Assembly: GCA_947507875.1 (NCBI GenBank) | Contig: CANNQP010000041.1 | Location: forward strand, 1 to 32,130 | Source: Verrucomicrobiaceae bacterium | GTDB lineage: Bacteria; Verrucomicrobiota; Verrucomicrobiia; Verrucomicrobiales; Verrucomicrobiaceae | DNA: 32,130 bases | Direction of reading: 5' to 3' | Shown: positions 1 to 7,851 of the stretch, in pieces | Numbering within the stretch: position 1 is the first letter of the stretch | Layout of the letters: each line of letters opens with the position of its first letter | Program-made: the position numbers and the translations under genes | The notes under the pieces: generated by a model | Told to the model about the DNA's origin: nothing | What the model saw: the letters and a program-made list of their open reading frames with translations, nothing else | Databases searched by the model: none

Positions 1-30
1 CACCACAGCGCTGCCATGCTTGATCTTCAT
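1..30 (-). CDS. Possible 5' end of a gene running off the left edge
   Basis: The minus strand from position 30 reads an open ATG that begins M-K-I-K-H-G-S-A-V-V and leaves the window after ten codons. The open frame and the upstream G-rich stretch are all that can be seen, and there is no clear Shine-Dalgarno site. The opening resembles N-termini I associate with tyrosine recombinases of this phylum, but ten residues cannot establish a family. Treat it as a candidate start only. Confidence 0.25.
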   Translation of the reverse strand, partial: MKIKHGSAVV

Positions 31-248
31 GAATGGCCGCCCCCGTTTCCGAGCACCTTCCTCGCTTGTCCTAATTTTGTCCTGCATACCGCCGGGTGAG
101 GTGTCAACCTCCGGCAATATGCCCTCTATAACCCCTTGATTATGTGAGCCTTGAGAGGCATTCCCTTCGCGAAATGAAGGCTCTATTGTATATGATTGCC
201 AATCATCTGGACGCCGCAGGGCCATCTCGTGCTTGGGCCCCCAGAGAT

Positions 249-263
249 CCGCCGCTTCGGCGG
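249..263 (-). terminator. GC-rich hairpin after the DUF1537 gene
   Basis: A perfect hairpin with a six-base stem (CCGCCG/CGGCGG) and a three-base loop starts 12 bp beyond the stop codon of the kinase gene, at the end of the two-gene minus-strand operon. No T-run follows it, so it is at best a weak or Rho-assisted terminator, or an mRNA 3'-end stabiliser. Confidence 0.3.
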
Positions 264-275
264 CCAAGACCACCA

Positions 276-1310
276 TCAGATGGTTGAGATGCAACCTTCA
301 GGCCAGGCGTAGCTTCCAGGCTTCACCCTGAGCATCGGTCCCCCTGGAGGTTGCAGGGTTCCCACGCCCACGTGACCCTCCGGAATCACCGCGAGGTGGG
401 TCCAACCCATGCGGCGAATGAGTGCCATGGCGGTGGCACCGCCTTCCATGGCGATGCACAAGCCCACGTTTGGCTGAAGGAGAGGCTGCGCTTTATCGAT
501 GAGCTGATGCATCAGGCTAGCTGCATCGGGCCGCTTCGGCCCGCCGATGGCCAGCATGAGTTTGTGGGTTTCTAGCCAGATCGTGGGAGGGATGGCGTCG
601 TCGAGCGTTTTGACCGTGAAGCCCAAGCTTTCCATTTGCGCAGCACGTCCGATTTCCCAAGCCGCGAGGCTGCCGCAGAGCAGCAAAAGACGTTCGGGAT
701 GAGTTGAGGGAGGCTGAGGAAAAGCGCGCAGGCAGGGCAGGTGGTGCTTGAGCTGAGCGGTGAAAAAGTCTGCCGCTCCTGCGGCAAGCGTGGAATCCGC
801 AAGCGAAACATCAAGGTCTTTGGCTACAGTGGCATCGCAGGTGCGCAGGCGTGTGCTTCCGCCCAAGAGCAGACGGACTTCGGATGAGTGGCGTGGATGA
901 TCGGGATCTTGGGCAAAGATCGTTTCATGCAGAGGCACGCCTTGGATGAAGTACTGCCCGAGCTGGATGATCCGCGCTTTCGAGGGATTGGCGGGAATGA
1001 GCAGGCAGTCAGCGTGACCGGTCACGTCCAGCACGGCTTCGATCTCAGCGCGCACATGACCGCGCAGGACGGAGTCTGTCTTTTTGTAGATCCAGCTGGG
1101 TCGGGCAGCGTGAATCTCACGCGTCACCGTTTTGAGGATCGCGATGGCCTCAGCCTCCGTTCGCCAGCGTGTGTCGGTGTCCACTGCGATGACATCGGCG
1201 GTGGAGTCTGGATCGAAGCGGGTGTGAACCTCTGCCTTGAGCCCGCAATCTGCCGCGATGCCGGCGAGCTCAGCCGCGCCGGAAAAGTCATCGGCGAGGA
1301 CGACGATCAT
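276..1310 (-). CDS. Four-carbon acid sugar kinase, DUF1537 family
   Basis: Predicted cytoplasmic ATP-dependent kinase of the DUF1537 family (OtnK/DtnK/DenK group), which phosphorylates sugar acids such as threonate or erythronate on the 4-hydroxyl. The N-terminal substrate domain is clear: VVLADDFSGAAELAG at residues 3-17, a DTDTR motif near 44-48 and KKTDSVLRGHV near 75-85. The C-terminal nucleotide domain shows AMEGGATA and a glycine-rich stretch, ending in a VKPGSYAWP motif like the family's usual KPGSYPWP. At 344 residues it is shorter than the roughly 420 usual for the family, mostly through compact linkers. Its ATG overlaps the stop of the upstream pdxA-type gene by 4 bp (ATGA), so the two are translationally coupled. 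This pairing matches the known DUF1537/PdxA2 catabolic gene pair. The exact substrate stereochemistry cannot be read from sequence. Confidence 0.88.
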   Translation of the reverse strand: MIVVLADDFSGAAELAGIAADCGLKAEVHTRFDPDSTADVIAVDTDTRWRTEAEAIAILKTVTREIHAARPSWIYKKTDSVLRGHVRAEIEAVLDVTGHADCLLIPANPSKARIIQLGQYFIQGVPLHETIFAQDPDHPRHSSEVRLLLGGSTRLRTCDATVAKDLDVSLADSTLAAGAADFFTAQLKHHLPCLRAFPQPPSTHPERLLLLCGSLAAWEIGRAAQMESLGFTVKTLDDAIPPTIWLETHKLMLAIGGPKRPDAASLMHQLIDKAQPLLQPNVGLCIAMEGGATAMALIRRMGWTHLAVIPEGHVGVGTLQPPGGPMLRVKPGSYAWPEGCISTI

Positions 1311-2338
1311 GGCTCGCCGATTTGTTTTGCGATCGGAGCGGATCCTTGGCTGAGTTTCGCGGCGAGTCGCACGGCTTCCAGGAGGCTGCTGTGGGTGGCT
1401 TTGCGCTGCCAGGCGATGTCACAGGCAGTGCCATGATCCACACTGGTGCGGATGATTGGCAACCCAAGTGTAGTGTTCACGGCAGTATCAAACGCCAGGG
1501 CCTTGAGGGGGATGTGACCCTGGTCGTGATACATGCAAATCATCGCGTCGGTACTACGCCGTTTGTTGGGCAAAAAGGCGGTGTCCGGGGGTAGCGGTCC
1601 TTCCACCGTGATGCCCTTGGACCGTGCTGCCTCAATGGCCGGTTGGATGATGCGCTCTTCCTCACGGTTGCCGAACAGGCCATGCTCTCCGGCATGTGGA
1701 TTTAGTCCGAGCACGGCGAGTTTCGGCTTGGTGCCGCGAATGCGCTGCATGGCTTCAGCCGTGAGTTCGATGACATCCACGATGCGCTCTACGGTCAGCA
1801 GGTTAGGCACCTCATGATAGCCGACATGTACCGTCACAAAGCTGGCCCGCACTTCCTCACTGTATTGAAACATGCAGGCGCGCTTGGCTCCGGTCTTATC
1901 GGCGAAGATTTCCGTGTGGCCAGGGTAGTGGATGCCCGCCGCACGTAGGGCCTCTTTGTTCAGCGGAGCGGTGGCCACAGCGGCGACTTGGTGCGCCATC
2001 GCGGCTTCGATGCTCTTTTCGACGTAGCGATAGCCGGCCGCGCCCGTTTTGGCACTGACCACGCCCGGTTCGAAGCCCGCGGCATCAAACCCGAACACAT
2101 CCAGCACGCAGGGCTCATCGATCTTGGCACAGGCTTCTGTCCATTCGATCTCACTCAGAATGCGACGCGGTGGCTCCAAACCGGTCTGCCTCGCGCAGCG
2201 CGCTAGCGTGCGCGCATCACCAAAGATCACCGGGATGGCAAACTCACGCACCGATGGGTCCGCAAGCAATTGCAGGCAGACTTCAGGGCCAACCCCTGCG
2301 GGGTCTCCCATCGTGACAGCGATTAAAGGCAGAGTCAT
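1307..2338 (-). CDS. pdxA: PdxA-family 4-phosphate dehydrogenase (probably catabolic PdxA2)
   Basis: NAD-dependent oxidative decarboxylase of the PdxA family, 343 residues against about 330 for the E. coli enzyme. Clear motifs are TMGDPAGVGPE at residues 9-19, TAPLNKEAL, the metal-site YPGHTE, NPHAGEHG and MYHDQGHIPLK, and near the end SVDHGTACDIAW. PdxA proper makes the pyridoxal precursor from 4-phosphohydroxythreonine. The PdxA2 group instead oxidises threonate or erythronate 4-phosphate, and the product decarboxylates to dihydroxyacetone phosphate. Overlap with a DUF1537 kinase gene favours the catabolic role. No other vitamin B6 gene is beside it, although a biosynthetic role is not excluded. 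The gene starts 169 bp from the divergent comM gene, so its promoter lies in that gap; no convincing Shine-Dalgarno site is visible. Confidence 0.9.
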   Translation of the reverse strand: MTLPLIAVTMGDPAGVGPEVCLQLLADPSVREFAIPVIFGDARTLARCARQTGLEPPRRILSEIEWTEACAKIDEPCVLDVFGFDAAGFEPGVVSAKTGAAGYRYVEKSIEAAMAHQVAAVATAPLNKEALRAAGIHYPGHTEIFADKTGAKRACMFQYSEEVRASFVTVHVGYHEVPNLLTVERIVDVIELTAEAMQRIRGTKPKLAVLGLNPHAGEHGLFGNREEERIIQPAIEAARSKGITVEGPLPPDTAFLPNKRRSTDAMICMYHDQGHIPLKALAFDTAVNTTLGLPIIRTSVDHGTACDIAWQRKATHSSLLEAVRLAAKLSQGSAPIAKQIGEP

Positions 2339-2471
2339 GGATGCAAAGATGCAGGATTGGCGGGGTTCAGCGGATTCGTCAATGCCACGCCTAGCGCTCG
2401 TGTGGTTAAGGTGGAACGAGTCGTGTCTCGGTAAATGACCTTATTCGTTCTTAGTTTTCCTCAACGATTGC

Positions 2472-2499
2472 TTGCGAATTTATTCGGTGTTTTGATAGT
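2472..2499 (+). promoter_or_regulatory. Candidate promoter of comM
   Basis: TTGCGA at 2472-2477 and GATAGT at 2494-2499 are 16 bp apart in an AT-richer patch of the pdxA/comM divergent gap. If used, transcription would start almost at the ATG at 2508, giving a leaderless or nearly leaderless mRNA, which would fit the missing Shine-Dalgarno site. The match to consensus is partial. Confidence 0.25.
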
Positions 2500-2507
2500 C
2501 CATTTGC

Positions 2508-4043
2508 ATGATTGCCCGAACTTACTCAGCCACTCTCGTCGGTGTTGATGCTCTGGAGGTTGAGATCGAGTCCCATGATGGTGGCGGCACCCCGAAAATG
2601 TTCATCGTTGGCCTGCCGGATACCTCTGTCAAAGAAAGCCGAGAACGGGTGACGGCAGCGATTTCCTTCAGCGGGTTCGCCATGAATGACGGAACCACGA
2701 CGGTGAATTTGGCTCCGGCCGATCTGAAAAAGGAAGGCCCCGGGTTTGATCTGCCCATTGCCATCTCGCTCATTGCCCATCGAGTGAAGATTCCTATCCC
2801 GGCCCTGGCTGAGACCGCCATGATCGGTGAGCTGGCGCTGAATGGAGAGCTCAGGCCTGTGCGTGGTCTGCTGGCGGTGGCCCTGGAGGCTCGGCGAAAA
2901 GGGCGCAAACGGCTCATTGTGCCACGGCGTGCTGCGGCAGAGGCCAGCGTGGTGGGTGGCATTGAGATCATTGGCGCTCAGACCTTGCGGGAGGTGGTGG
3001 ACTTCTTGAAAGGGGATCTTGATCTTTTGGCTGAGCCGTGTCGTGCAGCAGAGTTCTTCGCCGCGTCTGCTCACTACGACATCGATTTTGCCGATGTGAA
3101 AGGCCAGAGCCAAGCCCGGCGTGCCATCGAGGTCGCTGTGGCTGGTGGGCATAATTTGCTGATGGTCGGGCCGCCAGGCACGGGCAAAAGCATGATTGCC
3201 AAGCGCATCCCGACCATCATGCCAAAGATGAGCGAGGCTGAGGCGATCGAGACGACGAAGATTCATAGCGCGAGTGGTCTGCTGAGCGAGTCCTGCGCCT
3301 TTGTCGCGACGCGCCCCTTTCGCTCGCCCCATCACACGATCAGCGATGCGGGCCTGCTTGGGGGTGGGTCCAATCCGGGCCCGGGTGAGATCTCGCTAGC
3401 TCACCACGGGGTGCTTTTTCTGGACGAGCTGCCTGAGTTCCGCCGCAGCACGCTGGAGGTGATGCGGCAACCGCTGGAGGATGGGCGTGTTACCATCTCG
3501 CGCGCGGCTGGCACGGTGACCTTTCCCGCCGCGGCTTTGCTCGTGGCGGCCATGAACCCCTGCCAGTGCGGGTTTTACGGGGATTCCAAGCGTGCGTGCC
3601 GCTGCTCCAGTGCCATGATCCAGCGGTATCGGCAGCGCATCAGTGGGCCGCTTTTGGATCGCATCGACCTGCACGTGGAGGTGCCGCTGGTGGATTACAA
3701 GGCTCTGGCTGAGGCGGAGCCTGGCGAAAGCTCGGACACGATTCGCAGCAGGGTGGAGGCAGCTCGCCAAGTCCAGGCGGAGCGCTTCACAGGCCAAAAA
3801 AACGTCCATACCAACAGCGCCATGACGCCCAGGCTGATCAAAAAACACTGCGCGCTGGATGCCGAGTGCGCGGGCCTGCTCGAGCACGCCATGACCGAGA
3901 TGAACTTCAGTGCCCGCGCCCATGATCGTATTTTGAAAGTGGCTCGCACGCTCTCCGATTTGAAGGGGCTGGAGCGCATCGACCCCAACAGTATCTTGGA
4001 GGCCATTGGCTACCGAACGCTGGACCGCAACCTCTGGACCTAG
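2508..4043 (+). CDS. comM: YifB/ComM family Mg-chelatase-like AAA ATPase
   Basis: Cytoplasmic AAA+ ATPase of the YifB/ComM family, 511 residues, the usual length. In naturally transformable bacteria ComM is a hexameric helicase that extends branch migration during recombination; elsewhere the role is less clear. The N-terminal ChlI-like domain (about 1-190) begins with the typical ARTYSATLVGVDA. The ATPase core has Walker A GPPGTGKS at 221-228, the RSPHHTISDAGLLGG signature, Walker B VLFLDELPEF, and the cysteine cluster NPCQCGFYGD...CRCS that is typical of YifB. The C-terminal lid carries SARAHDRILKVARTLSDL. It is divergent from pdxA and is followed after 80 bp by kdsD in the same direction. 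Nothing nearby suggests a competence operon. Confidence 0.95.
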   Translation: MIARTYSATLVGVDALEVEIESHDGGGTPKMFIVGLPDTSVKESRERVTAAISFSGFAMNDGTTTVNLAPADLKKEGPGFDLPIAISLIAHRVKIPIPALAETAMIGELALNGELRPVRGLLAVALEARRKGRKRLIVPRRAAAEASVVGGIEIIGAQTLREVVDFLKGDLDLLAEPCRAAEFFAASAHYDIDFADVKGQSQARRAIEVAVAGGHNLLMVGPPGTGKSMIAKRIPTIMPKMSEAEAIETTKIHSASGLLSESCAFVATRPFRSPHHTISDAGLLGGGSNPGPGEISLAHHGVLFLDELPEFRRSTLEVMRQPLEDGRVTISRAAGTVTFPAAALLVAAMNPCQCGFYGDSKRACRCSSAMIQRYRQRISGPLLDRIDLHVEVPLVDYKALAEAEPGESSDTIRSRVEAARQVQAERFTGQKNVHTNSAMTPRLIKKHCALDAECAGLLEHAMTEMNFSARAHDRILKVARTLSDLKGLERIDPNSILEAIGYRTLDRNLWT

Positions 4044-4123
4044 CCCACAACGCATGGAAAAAGGCGAACATGTAGATGCCATTGCGGCGTTTGTGCCTAT
4101 GGTAAACCTTTTGTCCCCCTTGC

Positions 4124-5095
4124 ATGAGTCATCCCGAGAAAGCCCGCCGCGTCATCCGCTTGGAGATTGAGGAATTGGAACGCCTGCATGGCAGGATCGG
4201 AGATGCTTTTTCCCAGGCGGTCGAGTTACTGCTGGCCTGCCAAGCTCGGGCAGGAAAAATCGTGGTCTGTGGGGTCGGCAAGAGTGGCAACATCGGCCGC
4301 AAAATCGCCGCCACGCTGAACAGCACCGGCGCGCCGGCGGTGTGCCTGGATGTGGGAGATGCTCTGCATGGTGACTTGGGTGTGGTCCATGCTGGTGATC
4401 TCGCCCTGATGCTGAGCCAGAGTGGCGAGACGGCTGAACTGTTGGACCTTTTGCCCCACATGAAGCGGCTGGGCCTGCCCATCATCGCCCTGACGGGGGG
4501 CACGGCGTCCACCCTGGCCAGCCATGCTGACTGCGTGCTCGACACTCAGGTCAGCCAGGAGGCCTGCCCGCTGAACCTTGCCCCCACGTCCAGCACCACC
4601 GTCATGCTCGTGCTGGGAGATGCGCTGGCCATGGTCCTGCTGGAGGCGCGCGGTTTTCAGGCCGAGGACTTCGCACGCCTGCACCCCGGGGGTTCCCTCG
4701 GGCGTGCCCTGCTCACCCGTGTTTCGGATGTGATGCGCACCGGCAGTCAGTTGGCTCTTGTGACCCCCGAGAGCAGCATCAGCTCCGCCCTACGTGCCAT
4801 GACGGCTGCGCGCTCAGGAGCCGCGATCGTGACTGCGCCCGATGGTACCCTCGCGGGGGTCTTTACCCATGGCGATTTCGTGCGCGCTTTCCAGCACAGT
4901 CAGGACATCGCCGCCCGCTCCGTGGCCGATTTCATGACCCGGAATCCCGTCACCATCCAGGCGGACCGCCTCGCGGCTGAGGTCTTGTCCACGTTGGAAA
5001 AAACGCGCATCGATGACCTCGTCGTCTTGGATGAGCAGCAGCGCCCCGTCGGCATGATCGACACACAGGACCTCACGCGGTTGCGGCTTGTCTAG
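4124..5095 (+). CDS. kdsD: Arabinose-5-phosphate isomerase (KpsF/GutQ family)
   Basis: Interconverts ribulose 5-phosphate and arabinose 5-phosphate, the first step towards Kdo and thus lipopolysaccharide, in the cytoplasm. The 323 residues match the family length of about 325. The SIS sugar-phosphate domain (about 40-175) contains VVCGVGKSGNIGRK, the DALHGDLG motif with its conserved histidine, and LSQSGETAELL. Two CBS domains follow (about 205-260 and 268-323), with DVMRTG, GVFTHGDFVRAF and the ending GMIDTQDLTRL. The ATG at 4124 gives the normal N-terminus; no Shine-Dalgarno site is visible. The gene indicates a diderm cell that makes Kdo. The adaptor gene follows after 44 bp on the same strand and may be cotranscribed. 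Confidence 0.94.
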   Translation: MSHPEKARRVIRLEIEELERLHGRIGDAFSQAVELLLACQARAGKIVVCGVGKSGNIGRKIAATLNSTGAPAVCLDVGDALHGDLGVVHAGDLALMLSQSGETAELLDLLPHMKRLGLPIIALTGGTASTLASHADCVLDTQVSQEACPLNLAPTSSTTVMLVLGDALAMVLLEARGFQAEDFARLHPGGSLGRALLTRVSDVMRTGSQLALVTPESSISSALRAMTAARSGAAIVTAPDGTLAGVFTHGDFVRAFQHSQDIAARSVADFMTRNPVTIQADRLAAEVLSTLEKTRIDDLVVLDEQQRPVGMIDTQDLTRLRLV

Positions 5096-5139
5096 CCAGG
5101 GCTTGAGAAACGACCTCGCCTCGTGTAGCAGCAGCGGTT

Positions 5140-6387
5140 ATGGAAACATCCTCCACCCCCCCTTGGGAGGCGCAAAAAAAAACCAGCTCTCGTGGCTTCC
5201 TGCGCAAGCTTTTGTTTTGGGGGCTAGGCCTGGGGGCACTCGGGCTCGTGTTGGCGGGCCTGCGGCCCAAGCCGATTCCCGTCGAGACGGCGACCGTGAC
5301 CCGTGGAGCCTTGACCGTGCATGTTGTGGAAGAGGGCAAGACCCGCATCCGCAATCGCTACATCGTGGCCTCGCCGGTGGCGGGAAGCATGAAGCGTATC
5401 TCCCTGAAGCCTGGAGATATCGTGAAGGCAGGAGAAACCCTGCTGACCGTCCTTGAGCCCGCCCTGTCCCCTCTGCTGGATGCCCGGTCTCAAGCTCAGG
5501 CCGAGGCCCGCGTGCAAGGCGCCAACGCTGCCCGCCAGCGCGCGGAGCAAAGTCTGGCGATGACCCGCACGGCAGCGAAGTTCGCCCAAGCGAATTGGCA
5601 GCGGGTGCAAAAGACTGCCGAGGCTGGCAGCATCTCCGTCAGCGATCGTGATATGATCGAGCGTGAAGCCGAAATGCGCGATCGTGAAGTGCGAGCGGGC
5701 GAATTTGCTCTGAAGATCGCCGATCACGAACTCGCCCAGGCCCAAGCCGCGCTCCAGAGTCTAACCCAACCCGTTGGCAAATCCGATCTCGTCGAGGTGC
5801 GTGCTCCGGTGAGTGGCCGCGTGCTGAAGGTTCAGCAAGAAAGCGCCATGACCATCGCCGCCGGCACACCACTGCTGGAAATCGGCGATCTAGCCGATCT
5901 CGAAATCGAGGCTGAGATCCTCTCGCGCGATGCCGTGGGCATTCGCGAAGGAGCGGAAGTCCTGATCGAGCAATGGGGGGGAGAGGAAGTGCTCAAAGCC
6001 CGTGTGCGTCGTGTCGAGCCCGCCGCTTTCACCAAAGTATCCGCCCTGGGAGTCGAAGAGCAGCGTGTCATCGTGCTCTGTGATTTGGAGAAAACACCCG
6101 CCACGGTCGTGCTCGGCGACCGCTTCCGCGTCGAGGTGCGCATCGCCGTCTGGCATGAGTCCGATGTCCTACTTGTGGCAGGAGGTGCTCTTTTTCGCGA
6201 AGGTGGTGAGTGGCTGACCTACCTCTACAACAACGGCAAAGCCCGCAAAGCCCAAGTTCAAATCGGCCGCAGCGATGGCAAGCTCAGCCAAGTCCTCGCC
6301 GGTCTCCAACCCGGTGATGAAGTCCTCATGCACCCTCCCGATACCGTCAAAGACGGCATCGAAGTGGCCCGCCGTGTGGTGGAATGA
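5140..6387 (+). CDS. HlyD-type periplasmic adaptor (membrane fusion protein)
   Basis: A 415-residue membrane-fusion protein of the HlyD/RND-adaptor superfamily that would bridge an inner-membrane transporter and an outer-membrane channel. After a short basic cytoplasmic part there is one membrane span at about residues 25-45. A first barrel/lipoyl half follows (about 75-105, with VASPVAGSMKRISLKPGDIVKAG). Next is a long alpha-helical hairpin rich in Ala, Gln and Arg (about 110-205), then the second lipoyl half (VRAPVSGRVLKVQQES) and beta-barrel domains to the end. No ABC or RND permease or TolC-like gene lies beside it, which is unusual because adaptors are normally encoded with their transporter. 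Possible partners are an unlinked MacB/FtsX-type permease or an RND pump. Confidence 0.85.
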   Translation: METSSTPPWEAQKKTSSRGFLRKLLFWGLGLGALGLVLAGLRPKPIPVETATVTRGALTVHVVEEGKTRIRNRYIVASPVAGSMKRISLKPGDIVKAGETLLTVLEPALSPLLDARSQAQAEARVQGANAARQRAEQSLAMTRTAAKFAQANWQRVQKTAEAGSISVSDRDMIEREAEMRDREVRAGEFALKIADHELAQAQAALQSLTQPVGKSDLVEVRAPVSGRVLKVQQESAMTIAAGTPLLEIGDLADLEIEAEILSRDAVGIREGAEVLIEQWGGEEVLKARVRRVEPAAFTKVSALGVEEQRVIVLCDLEKTPATVVLGDRFRVEVRIAVWHESDVLLVAGGALFREGGEWLTYLYNNGKARKAQVQIGRSDGKLSQVLAGLQPGDEVLMHPPDTVKDGIEVARRVVE

Positions 6388-6490
6388 TTTTTTAAAGGTG
6401 AGCTTTCCATCAGAGACTTGCCTCATGTCAGCAAGGTGACTCCTCTCTCGTATCGTGGTGCGGATTCGTCCGGGGCTTGACCAAGAGCCT

Positions 6491-6494
6491 GGAG
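6491..6494 (+). promoter_or_regulatory. Ribosome binding site of hisS
   Basis: GGAG lies 6 bp before the ATG at 6501. It decides the start: the same frame is open further upstream from a TTG at 6477 and has another ATG at 6522, but only 6501 has a well-spaced Shine-Dalgarno site. Confidence 0.6.
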
Positions 6495-6500
6495 AAAGGC

Positions 6501-7811
6501 ATGGGTCGCGCCCCTCCGATCATGGCCACTTTCCGCACCGTCAAAGGCTTCCGCGACTTCTTTCCTGAAGATTGCGCGCTCCGTAACTACATCTTCGACA
6601 CTTGGCGCCAAGTGGCCCGCCGCTATGGCTTTGTGGAGTATGAAGGCCCACTGGTGGAATCGACGGACCTTTACAAAAAGAAGAGTGGCGATGAAATCAC
6701 GGCTCAACTGTTCTGCTTCGAGGACAAGGGTGGGCGTGACATTTCGCTGCGTCCCGAGGTGACTCCTTCTCTCGCTCGCATGGCCACAGCCCGCCATCGA
6801 GACTACAAGAAGCCCATGAAGTGGTTTCAAATCGGACCATGCTTCCGCTATGAAGAACCGCAGGAGGGTAGGTCTCGTGAATTCATACAGTTCAATGCAG
6901 ACATCTTGGGAGATGCCAGTCAGGGCAGCGATGCAGAATTGGTGGCGCTCGCCGTGGACGTGATGTTGGCCTTTGGCATCCAGTCTGAGGATTTTGTCAT
7001 TCGTCTGAGCAATCGCCAAGTGTGGACGCATTACCTTGAAGACAGAAAAGTGCCCCAGGAGCACTGGACGGCCTTCTTGGCCATCATTGATAAGATCGAA
7101 CGCGCCAAACCGGAAGACACAGCCGAGAAGCTGGGCAAAATCGGGCTCACTCTCGAAGATGTGCGGAGCTTCATGGCGAGCGTGGATGGCAATCATCCAA
7201 TCTTTGCAGCGTTGCGTGCGGATCTCGAAGCGCGCGGTCTCTGGCGATACGTGCGCATTGATGCGACCATTGTGCGTGGCTTGGCCTACTACACAGGGAT
7301 GGTTTTCGAGGTGTTTGACCTGAAGCACGGACTGCGGGCCGTGGCTGGTGGTGGTCGGTATGACAAGCTCTGCGCCCTGATCAGCGATAGCAGTGTGGAC
7401 ATGCCGAGTGCAGGCTTTGCCATGGGCGATGTGGTGCTGGGCATTCTTCTATCGAAGACTCCTGGCGCTCAAGTGGGCATCACCGATTACCTCAACACCC
7501 AAATGGGCGTTGAGGCCTATGTCGTCGTGGCAGATGAGGCACAGCGAGCTCCAGCGCTTGCAGCCGTGCAGGCTCTGCGGGCTGCTGGGGTGCGGGTGGA
7601 CTTCAGCCTGAATGCGCAAAAAGTCGGCAAGCAGTTTCAGGCCGCTGAGAACCTAAAGGCTCGTTTTGCTCTGGTCTATGGTGCCGAGTATCCCCAGGTG
7701 CAGATGAAGAATCTTGTCAGCCGAGAGCAACAGCTCTTGCCAGCCGAGCAAATCATTCATGCTGTCACCGAAGCTTTGAAGCTACCGGTGACAGGTCCTC
7801 TGATTGCCTGA
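6501..7811 (+). CDS. hisS: Histidyl-tRNA synthetase
   Basis: Class II aminoacyl-tRNA synthetase that charges tRNA-His in the cytoplasm; 436 residues from the chosen start, normal for HisRS. It opens with FRTVKGFRDFFPED, has motif 2 with LRPEVTPSLARM near 84-95 and GPCFRYEEPQEGRSREF, the histidine-specific RGLAYYTG motif near 258-265, and motif 3 AGGGRYDKL. The C-terminal anticodon-binding domain covers roughly the last 95 residues. The Shine-Dalgarno site fixes the start at 6501 rather than the longer TTG start. The gene stands 113 bp after the adaptor and converges on lysS with only 30 bp between the stop codons. Confidence 0.96.
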   Translation: MGRAPPIMATFRTVKGFRDFFPEDCALRNYIFDTWRQVARRYGFVEYEGPLVESTDLYKKKSGDEITAQLFCFEDKGGRDISLRPEVTPSLARMATARHRDYKKPMKWFQIGPCFRYEEPQEGRSREFIQFNADILGDASQGSDAELVALAVDVMLAFGIQSEDFVIRLSNRQVWTHYLEDRKVPQEHWTAFLAIIDKIERAKPEDTAEKLGKIGLTLEDVRSFMASVDGNHPIFAALRADLEARGLWRYVRIDATIVRGLAYYTGMVFEVFDLKHGLRAVAGGGRYDKLCALISDSSVDMPSAGFAMGDVVLGILLSKTPGAQVGITDYLNTQMGVEAYVVVADEAQRAPALAAVQALRAAGVRVDFSLNAQKVGKQFQAAENLKARFALVYGAEYPQVQMKNLVSREQQLLPAEQIIHAVTEALKLPVTGPLIA

Positions 7812-7827
7812 TTTGTTCAGTGGCGGG

Positions 7828-7851
7828 GGAGGCAAAGGCCATCAGGCCTCC
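7828..7851. terminator. Hairpin between convergent hisS and lysS
   Basis: GGAGGC (7828-7833) pairs with GCCTCC (7846-7851) around an inner AGGCC/GGCCT pair, forming a symmetric structure just after the hisS stop and overlapping the lysS stop. Such a two-way hairpin could end transcription from both sides. There is no strong T-run on either side, so its strength is doubtful. Confidence 0.35.

Noticed and set aside
6477..6500. Upstream TTG start for hisS
   Set aside because: It would add eight residues that are not typical of HisRS, while the ATG at 6501 has a well-spaced GGAG.
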